From positions 6,965,519 through 7,029,518 of the forward strand of contig NZ_KB911581.1 of NCBI RefSeq assembly GCF_000383595.1: a DNA stretch of 64,000 bases, given 5' to 3'. The notes under the pieces were generated by a model that had not been told where the DNA came from, did no database searches, and saw only the letters and a program-made list of their open reading frames with translations. Positions 41,324 to 47,168 of the stretch are shown here, piece after piece. The stretch comes from Streptomyces bottropensis ATCC 25435. GTDB lineage: Bacteria; Actinomycetota; Actinomycetes; Streptomycetales; Streptomycetaceae. Both the position numbers and the translations under genes were made by a program. The first letter of the stretch is position 1; each line of letters begins with the position of its first letter.

Positions 41324-42154
41324 ATGACGCACGCGATGCTGAAGGGGTCGAACATCCCGATCGAGGCCACGGCGGTCCGCGCCGTGCTGCGCTGGGCGCC
41401 CGGGCAGGGCGTCCCGGTGGTCGACGCCTCGGCGCTGCTCCTCGGCCCCGACGGACGCGTACGGTCCGACGAGGACTTCGTCTTCTACAACCAGCCGCGC
41501 CACCCCTCCGGCAAGGTGTGGCGGCTCGGCCAGAAACGGGTGGCCGAGGGTCCCACCGACACCATCCAGACCGACCTGGCCGGTGTCGAGTCCGCTGTCA
41601 GCCAGATTCTCCTGGTCGCCTCCGCCGGGGACGTCGCCTTCGACCGCGTACCGTCCCTGCGCATCCTGCTGTACGACGCCACGGTCGCCGACGCCGAGCC
41701 GCTGGCGTACTTCGACGTCAAGCCCGAGACCGGCGAGGAGACCGCCCTGATCTGCGGCGAGCTGTACCGCCGCGGCGGCGGCTGGAAGTTCCGCGCCCTG
41801 GGCGAGGGGTACGTCAACGGCCTGGAGGGTCTCGCCACGAACTTCGGCATCATGGTCGACGAGACGACCGCCGCGGGGGCCGACCAGAGCGGCACCGCCC
41901 AGCCCCCGTCCCCCGAGACCTCCGCCCCGATGCCGCCCGAGCAGCCCCCGGCCGGCGTCCCGTCCCAGCCCGGGTACGGCTACCCTCCGGCGGCCCCCAC
42001 GCAGCCCAGCCAGCCGGCCTACGGCTATCCGCACCCCCAACCGACCCCGGCCACCACCAACGGCCCGGCGTACGGCTACCCCCAGCACACGGCGGCGGCC
42101 CTGGACCCCGACTTCCGTCTGCCGCCGCAGGGACCGCAGTTCATCGGCCGCTGA
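41324..42154 (+). CDS. terD: TerD family protein with AYGYP-repeat tail
   Basis: This protein has 276 residues. Residues 1-180 form a TerD domain: MLKGSNIPI, VVDASALLLGPDGRVRSDEDFVFYNQP, ALICGELYRRGGGWKFRALGEGYVNGLEGLATNFGI. It is diverged from the canonical pair downstream: the GDNLTGEGxGDDE calcium loop is replaced by LGQKRVAEGPTDTI. The C-terminal 95 residues are Pro/Gln/Tyr-rich, with GYGYPP, AYGYPHPQ and AYGYPQ repeats. Such tails often mediate protein contacts. It is divergent from the CitE-PRTase-HAD operon and probably leaderless (CAGGAT 6 nt upstream), which suggests independent control. TerD proteins are calcium-binding factors in stress responses. Confidence 0.88.
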   Translation: MTHAMLKGSNIPIEATAVRAVLRWAPGQGVPVVDASALLLGPDGRVRSDEDFVFYNQPRHPSGKVWRLGQKRVAEGPTDTIQTDLAGVESAVSQILLVASAGDVAFDRVPSLRILLYDATVADAEPLAYFDVKPETGEETALICGELYRRGGGWKFRALGEGYVNGLEGLATNFGIMVDETTAAGADQSGTAQPPSPETSAPMPPEQPPAGVPSQPGYGYPPAAPTQPSQPAYGYPHPQPTPATTNGPAYGYPQHTAAALDPDFRLPPQGPQFIGR

Positions 42155-42175
42155 CGACGGGGGCGCCGGGGTTCC

Positions 42176-42916
42176 CTAGGAGCGTTCGGCCTTGCTCTTG
42201 TACCCGCGCCCCCACTGCAGCCCCCACCCGTACAGCCGGTCCAGCTCGGCCTGGAAGCCGTAGACGAACCTCACCTCCCGGCGCACGGTGATCTCCCCCT
42301 TGACGTTCTCGATCATCACCACGGCGCACGACCGGGCCTGCGGGTGCCTCTCGTCCAGGCCTATCTCGATGCGCGGACCGTTGCTCGGGTACAGGGTCAC
42401 CACCGCGTGCGTGCGGTCGAACGCCGGCGTCTGGTCGTAGATGTAGACGAACACCAGCATCCGCCGGAAGGCCTCGCGGTGGTCGAGGTTGATGTACATC
42501 GTCTCGCCGGACCCCGACCCGAACCGGTCGTCCCCGCTGAGGCGCATGTACGGCGGCTCGTTGATGTCGCCGAGGAAGCCGCCCAGCGGCTGCACGACCC
42601 CCTTCGTCCCGTCGGCCAGCTCGTACAGACAGCCGAGGTCGAGGTCGACGTTCACCATGCTCTGGCTGTGCGCCTGGACCTCCTCCGGCCGCAGCGCCCT
42701 GAACGGGTGCCGCAGCACGCTCTGGCGCTTCGGTCCGCCGATGTCGGACGTCCGCATCCGCCAGGACAGGTTGACGCGCAGATGGCCCGCCGCGGCGTTC
42801 TGCTTGGAGAGGGACACCTTCTGGTGCCGCTTGGTCAGCTCTATCGCGTTGGTCGCCGCGTTGCCCGCGTCGAACTCCGAGGCCCGCCCGCGCCACAGGT
42901 TGTCCAGGAAACTCAT
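42176..42916 (-). CDS. TerA-like tellurium-resistance family protein
   Basis: The protein has 246 residues from ATG 42916. The N-terminal part is helical and basic (ATNAIELTKRHQKVSLSKQN). The C-terminal part is a Ter-family beta-sandwich: NVDLDLGCLYELADGTKGVVQPLGG, GETMYINLDHREAFRRMLVFVYIYD, CAVVMIENVKGEITVRREVRFVYGFQAELDRLYGWGLQW. This layout resembles TerA-like members of the TerD superfamily. Its stop faces the convergent TerD gene 21 bp away. Upstream lies a strong terminator and then the TerC/DUF475 gene, so it probably has its own promoter in the 113-bp gap. Confidence 0.8.
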   Translation of the reverse strand: MSFLDNLWRGRASEFDAGNAATNAIELTKRHQKVSLSKQNAAAGHLRVNLSWRMRTSDIGGPKRQSVLRHPFRALRPEEVQAHSQSMVNVDLDLGCLYELADGTKGVVQPLGGFLGDINEPPYMRLSGDDRFGSGSGETMYINLDHREAFRRMLVFVYIYDQTPAFDRTHAVVTLYPSNGPRIEIGLDERHPQARSCAVVMIENVKGEITVRREVRFVYGFQAELDRLYGWGLQWGRGYKSKAERS

Positions 42917-42960
42917 GCCCGCCCGCCCCACAACTGCCGTCTCGTCACGTCGACCACCAG

Positions 42961-43000
42961 CGGGGCGGCCGACGAGGACGAATCCTCGTCGGCCGCCCCG
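42961..43000 (-). terminator. Strong terminator after the DUF475/TerC gene
   Basis: A perfect 18-bp stem (42961-42978 with 42983-43000) has a CGAA loop, 30 bp past the DUF475 stop and before the TerA-like start. Confidence 0.88.
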
Positions 43001-43029
43001 CTCAGAGCCTGCCCTCACCTCGCGGGTGA

Positions 43030-44175
43030 TCACACCCCGGAGGAGACCTCCGCCTTGTCGGCGGCGTCAGCTTTTCCCTCTTCGGCCGCCAGCGCCTTGT
43101 TGCGGCGCACGGAGGACCAGAACGACCAGCCGATCAGGACGACACCGATGAGACCGGTGATGATCTCGTTGATCTCGTACTGGATGGTGATCAGCAGGAT
43201 CGCCGCCAGGGCGCCGATCGCGTAGTGCGCGCCGTGCTCCAGGTACACGTAGTCGTCGAGGGTGCCCTGGCGGACCAGGTACACGGTCAGCGACCGGACG
43301 TACATCGCGCCGATGCCGAGGCCCAGCGCCATCAGGACGATGTCGTTGGTGATGGCGAAGGCGCCGATGACTCCGTCGAAGGAGAAGGACGCGTCCAGGA
43401 CCTCCAGGTAGAGGAACATGAAGAACGCGGCCTTGCCCGCGAGGGCGACGGCCGAGCGCGGCTTGCCGCTGCGCGCCGCCTCTTCCTCCTCCTCGTGCTC
43501 GCGCTCCTCGTCCTCCTCCAGCTTGCTCTCGAAGTAGCCGGAGAGACCGCCCACGATGAGATAGGTGATGAGGCCCGCGAGTCCGGAGATCAGGACGGTC
43601 TGCGCCTTGTCGACATGGGCGCCGCCGTGCTGGTGCGCCTGCGTCGCGAAGGTCATCGAGGTGATCAGCAGGACGATCATGGCGATGCAGGCCGACAGCA
43701 TGTCGATCTTGCCGAGCTTGGCCAGCGGGCGCTCCAGCCAGCCGAGCCACTTGATGTCCCGGTCCTCGAAGATGAAGTCCAGGAAGATCATCAGCAGGAA
43801 CATACCGCCGAACGCCGCGATCGACGGGTGGGCGTCGGTCACGTACTGCTGGTACTGGTCCTTGTCGGTGAGCGCCAGGTCGACGGCCTCGATCGGACCC
43901 AGCTTGGCGCTGATGGCGACGATGACGACGGGGAAGACCAGCCGCATACCGAAGACGGCGATCAGGATGCCGATGGTGAGGAAGATCTTCTGCCAGAAGG
44001 CATTCATCTTCTTCAGGATCCCGGCGTTGACCACCGCGTTGTCGAACGACAGCGAGATCTCCAGGATCGACAGGATCGCGACGAGCCCGAGAGCCGTCCA
44101 TCCGTCGTAGAGAACCGCTGCTACCAAGCCGAGCGCGGTGACCGCGAACGACCAGCCGAAGGTTTTCAGAACCAC
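43030..44175 (-). CDS. DUF475/TerC family integral membrane protein
   Basis: This 381-residue protein has about 9-10 membrane helices. ILSILEISLSFDNAVVNAGIL (35-55) and LYLEVLDASFSFDGVIGAFAITND carry the paired acidic SFDNA/SFDGV motifs of the TerC superfamily. A cytoplasmic loop at 216-233 is nearly all Glu/Asp (SKLEEDEEREHEEEEEAA), and a His cluster (AHQHGGAH, 180-187) lies between two helices. TerC proteins are membrane partners of the Ter stress system and have been linked to Mn2+ export. The acidic loop and His cluster suggest metal binding, which is inference. TerD genes lie upstream and a TerA-like gene downstream. Confidence 0.9.
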   Translation of the reverse strand: MVLKTFGWSFAVTALGLVAAVLYDGWTALGLVAILSILEISLSFDNAVVNAGILKKMNAFWQKIFLTIGILIAVFGMRLVFPVVIVAISAKLGPIEAVDLALTDKDQYQQYVTDAHPSIAAFGGMFLLMIFLDFIFEDRDIKWLGWLERPLAKLGKIDMLSACIAMIVLLITSMTFATQAHQHGGAHVDKAQTVLISGLAGLITYLIVGGLSGYFESKLEEDEEREHEEEEEAARSGKPRSAVALAGKAAFFMFLYLEVLDASFSFDGVIGAFAITNDIVLMALGLGIGAMYVRSLTVYLVRQGTLDDYVYLEHGAHYAIGALAAILLITIQYEINEIITGLIGVVLIGWSFWSSVRRNKALAAEEGKADAADKAEVSSGV

Positions 44176-44300
44176 TGGCTACCCAATCGTGTGTGTACGG
44201 GGTTCCCCCGCGCCGCGCGCGGCTTTACGAAACTTTGAACCCGAAGTCTAGTCGGGTACCCCTCGCACCCCACACGGCCCCGGCTTTTGCGCATATAGCG

Positions 44301-44876
44301 CTACGAGACGTTCACACCGAAGTCGAGTGCGATGCCCCGCAGACCGGACGCGTACCCCTGCCCCACCGCCCGGAACTTCCACTCGCCGCCGTAGCGGTAG
44401 ACCTCACCGAAGATCATCGCGGTCTCGGTGGAGGCGTCCTCGGACAGGTCGTAGCGGGCCAGCTCCTGGCCGTCGGCCTGGTTGACGACCCGGATGAAGG
44501 CGTTGCTGACCTGGCCGAAGGCCTGGCCGCGGTTCTCGGCGTCGTGGATGGAGACCGGAAAGACGATCTTGTCGACGGTGACCGGCACCCGGGAGAGGTC
44601 GATGATCAGCGACTCGTCGTCGCCGTCGCCCTCACCGGTGAGGTTGTCACCGGTGTGCTCGACCGAGCCGTCGGGGCTCTTGAGGTTGTTGTAGAAGACG
44701 AACCACTCGTCGCCCAGCACCCGGCCGCCCTGGCAGAGCAAAGCGCTGGCGTCGAGGTCGAAAGGGGCTCCGGTGGTGGTTCTGACGTCCCAGCCGAGGC
44801 CGACCAGCACGTGAGTGAGGTTCGGCGCGGCCTTGGAGAGGGAGACATTGCCTCCCTTGGCGAGTGTGACGCCCAT
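44301..44876 (-). CDS. terD: TerD family calcium-binding stress protein
   Basis: This 191-residue protein is a canonical TerD. It starts MGVTLAKGGNVSLSKAAPNL, with the calcium-related loops FDLDASALLCQGG and GDNLTGEGDGDDESL and the C-terminal block IFGEVYRYGGEWKFRAVGQGYASGL. GGAGGA precedes ATG 44876. It is very similar to the tandem copy at 45049, and the identical SPDGSVEHTGDNLTGEG block shows recent duplication or strong constraint. TerD proteins bind Ca2+ and form complexes with TerB/TerC at the membrane. A hairpin (44970-45009) separates it from the upstream copy, so it is probably transcribed separately. Confidence 0.95.
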   Translation of the reverse strand: MGVTLAKGGNVSLSKAAPNLTHVLVGLGWDVRTTTGAPFDLDASALLCQGGRVLGDEWFVFYNNLKSPDGSVEHTGDNLTGEGDGDDESLIIDLSRVPVTVDKIVFPVSIHDAENRGQAFGQVSNAFIRVVNQADGQELARYDLSEDASTETAMIFGEVYRYGGEWKFRAVGQGYASGLRGIALDFGVNVS

Positions 44877-44969
44877 GGTGCTGGTCCTCCCCGATTTTCG
44901 AGCTTCAGTTGCTCAACTGTTCAGTTGTGTGCGTACGCGCGTGGACGGCCCGCCCCCGTCGTACGAGCG

Positions 44970-45009
44970 CGTCCGGCGCCGCCGTCGGTGACGACAGCGG
45001 CGCCGGACG
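44970..45009 (-). terminator. Terminator between the tandem terD genes
   Basis: 17-bp arms (44970-44986 with 44993-45009) with one mismatch and a 6-nt loop lie 40 bp past the stop of the upstream terD. Confidence 0.8.
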
Positions 45010-45048
45010 TGGTGAGTCGGCAAGTCCAGGGGGGTACTCCCCCGCGGC

Positions 45049-45624
45049 TCAGACGTTCACACCGAAGTCCTGGGCGATCCCGCGCAGACCCGAGGCGTAG
45101 CCCTGGCCGATGGCGCGGAACTTCCACTCGGCGCCGTGCCGGTACAGCTCGCCGAAGACCATGGCGGTCTCGGTGGAAGCGTCCTCGGAGAGGTCGTAGC
45201 GGGCGATCTCCGCCTCGCCGGCCTGGTTCACCACGCGGATGAACGCGTTGCGGACCTGACCGAAGGACTGCTGGCGGTTCTCGGCGTCGTAGATCGAGAC
45301 CGGGAAGACGATCTTCTCGATCTCGGCCGGGACGGTGGCGAGGTTGACCTTGATCTGCTCGTCGTCGCCCTCGCCCTCACCGGTGAGGTTGTCACCGGTG
45401 TGCTCGACCGAGCCGTCCGGGCTCTTCAGGTTGTTGAAGAAGATGAAGTTGGCGTCACTGCTGACCTTGCCCGACGCGTCCAGCAGCAGGGCACTGGCGT
45501 CCAGGTCGAAGTCGGTGCCGGTCGTGGTGCGGATGTCCCACCCCAGTCCGATGATGACCGCGGTCAGGCCCGGCGCCTCCTTGGTCAGCGATACGTTGCC
45601 GCCCTTGCTGAGGCTGACTCCCAC
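45049..45624 (-). CDS. terD: TerD family calcium-binding stress protein (second copy)
   Basis: The protein has 191 residues from GTG 45624 (upstream CGGAGGA). It is a close paralogue of the next gene: MGVSLSKGGNVSLTKEAPGL, DIRTTTGTDFDLDASALLLDASGKVSSDANFIFFNNLKS, GDNLTGEGEGDDEQI, VFGELYRHGAEWKFRAIGQGYASGLRGIAQDFGVNV. All calcium-loop acidic residues of the family are present. It lies downstream of the AhpE-type peroxiredoxin, 114 bp apart on the same strand. The role in Ca2+-linked stress resistance is inferred from the family. Confidence 0.95.
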   Translation of the reverse strand: MGVSLSKGGNVSLTKEAPGLTAVIIGLGWDIRTTTGTDFDLDASALLLDASGKVSSDANFIFFNNLKSPDGSVEHTGDNLTGEGEGDDEQIKVNLATVPAEIEKIVFPVSIYDAENRQQSFGQVRNAFIRVVNQAGEAEIARYDLSEDASTETAMVFGELYRHGAEWKFRAIGQGYASGLRGIAQDFGVNV

Positions 45625-45738
45625 GAAGTCCTCCGTTTGGTTTCAGGGGCGGGGAGCCCCTGCGTTGCGTTGGTGTCGGATCAACGTGTCGATCCTAGTG
45701 ACGGGTTCCCGATCCCCGAAGGTCCTGGAACCGAAGAA

Positions 45739-46197
45739 TCACAGGGTGTCGAGGGCGGCGAGGTACTCGTTCAGGTCGCGCGCGTCCGGCAGGGCGTTGA
45801 CGACCGACCAGCGGACGACGCCCTCCTTGTCGACGATGAACGTGCCGCGCACCGCGCAGCCCTTTTCCGCGTCGAACACGCCGTACGCGCGGGAGACCTC
45901 GCCGTGCGGCCAGAAGTCCGACAGCAGCGGATACTCCAGGTTCTCCTGCTCGGCGAAGACCCGCAGCGTGTGGATCGAGTCGTTCGACACGGCCAGCAGC
46001 TGCACGTCGTCGTTGACGAACTTCGGCAGGTTGTCCCGCAGCTCGCACAGTTCGCCGGTGCAGACCCCGGTGAACGCGAACGGGTAGAAGAGCACCACCA
46101 CGTTCTTCTCGCCGCGGAAGTCCGCGAGCCGCACGGTGGCCCCGTGGTTGTCCTTCAGCTCGAAGTCGGGAGCCTTGTCGCCGACCTGGATCGCCAT
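45739..46197 (-). CDS. ahpE: Peroxiredoxin, AhpE-type (1-Cys-like)
   Basis: The protein has 152 residues from ATG 46197. The AhpC/TSA fold contains FYPFAFTGVCTGELCELRDNL; the peroxidatic Cys is in FTGVCTGELC (about 45) and a second Cys follows four residues later. EYPLLSDFWPHGEVSRAYGVFDAEKGCAVRGTFIVDKEGVVRW is the family C-terminal block. AhpE-type peroxiredoxins reduce peroxides and peroxynitrite with mycothiol/mycoredoxin partners. It stands next to DUF3052 and aceE, as AhpE does in mycobacteria. A hairpin at 46257-46306 lies between it and the upstream DUF3052 gene. Confidence 0.9.
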   Translation of the reverse strand: MAIQVGDKAPDFELKDNHGATVRLADFRGEKNVVVLFYPFAFTGVCTGELCELRDNLPKFVNDDVQLLAVSNDSIHTLRVFAEQENLEYPLLSDFWPHGEVSRAYGVFDAEKGCAVRGTFIVDKEGVVRWSVVNALPDARDLNEYLAALDTL

Positions 46198-46256
46198 GAT
46201 GTTCCTGAGTCCCTTCATGGGCCGTTCGGGTGGCCCAGCCTACGCAGGGGAAACGG

Positions 46257-46306
46257 CGCGCCCCTGGAGGGGTGGCCCCCGTGGGGGCCCTCTCTCCAGG
46301 GGCGCG
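46257..46306 (-). terminator. Terminator hairpin between DUF3052 and ahpE
   Basis: Outer arms of 13 bp (46257-46269 and 46294-46306) enclose a second inner GC stem. It lies 11 bp past the DUF3052 stop on the minus strand. Confidence 0.8.
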
Positions 46307-46317
46307 GGTTCACGTCA

Positions 46318-46755
46318 CTACTTCTTCGACTTCGCCGCCTTCGGCGTCACCAGCCGGCTCCCACTCCAGTCCTTGCCGACGCTGACGCTCTTCGACGCGG
46401 ACAGCCCCGCGGTCGTCGCGGCTTCGGAGATGTCGCTGGGCTCCACATAGCCGTCCCGCCCGGTCTTGGGCGTCAACAGCAGGATCGAGCCACCTTCCTC
46501 GATGTACGTGGTGGCGTCCACCAGTACGTCGGTCAGGTCGCCGTCGTCGTCTCGGAACCACAGCACGACGGCATCGGCCACGTCGTCGTAGTCCTCGTCG
46601 ACGAGCTCACTGCCCACGACTTCTTCGATGGACTCGCGGAGCTCCTGGTCGACGTCGTCGTCGTAGCCGATCTCCTGGACCACCTGCTCGGGCTGGAACC
46701 CCAGCCTTGCGGCAGGGTTAGTCCGCTCCTCCGCGTGGTCCGCGGTCGCGCTCAC
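46318..46755 (-). CDS. DUF3052 family protein
   Basis: This protein has 145 residues from GTG 46755, preceded by GGAGG at ideal spacing. Family blocks are ARLGFQPEQVVQEIGYDDDVDQELRESIEEVVGSELVDEDYDDVADAVVLWFRDDDGDLTDVLVDA and ILLLTPKTGRDGYVEPSDISEAATTAGL. The acidic run around EDYDDVAD is characteristic. The function is unknown; the Mycobacterium tuberculosis homologue (Rv2239c) also sits between ahpE and aceE. It is divergent from aceE with 413 bp between. Confidence 0.92.
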   Translation of the reverse strand: MSATADHAEERTNPAARLGFQPEQVVQEIGYDDDVDQELRESIEEVVGSELVDEDYDDVADAVVLWFRDDDGDLTDVLVDATTYIEEGGSILLLTPKTGRDGYVEPSDISEAATTAGLSASKSVSVGKDWSGSRLVTPKAAKSKK

Positions 46756-47168
46756 GGGTTGCCTCCTGATCATGTTCGGGTGGGGTCGCCCCCTGGGGAA
46801 TGAGCCACGCGCGTGCGCGAAGCAATGGCCGTAGTCCACACGGGCGGGACCGATCGCGCAAGTACCCAGCCTTCCAGACCGCCGAAACGGTGACGATCCG
46901 GGCCGTGTCACCGCAACTCTCTGCGCCGATTCACCGCCTCACGTGACGCACGCCACACCGTTCTGCCCGTTTTGCGCATTCGGCAACCATCCGGGGGTAC
47001 GAGCATCGAATACCTTTACTACCTTTGTCGAGCGGACGACCACCCGGGTTACCTCTCGGTAGAGGTGACGTTTACGTCCTTGAGGTACACGATGGTGGCG
47101 GTGCAGGCACCTAGAGAACACCCTTGCAGAACCCCTGAAGAGCGGCCCTCTGACAGCTAAGGAACAGC
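46756..47168. promoter_or_regulatory. 413-bp divergent regulatory region of aceE and DUF3052
   Basis: No gene is seen here. An AT-rich part (about 46985-47030) carries the direct repeat TACCTTTAC/TACCTTTGT. A hairpin-capable dyad ACCTCT-CGGT-AGAGGT lies at 47051-47066, about 100 bp before the aceE GTG. Its length and the dyad's position suit a long 5' leader or operator for aceE. No known motif was matched. Confidence 0.5.
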
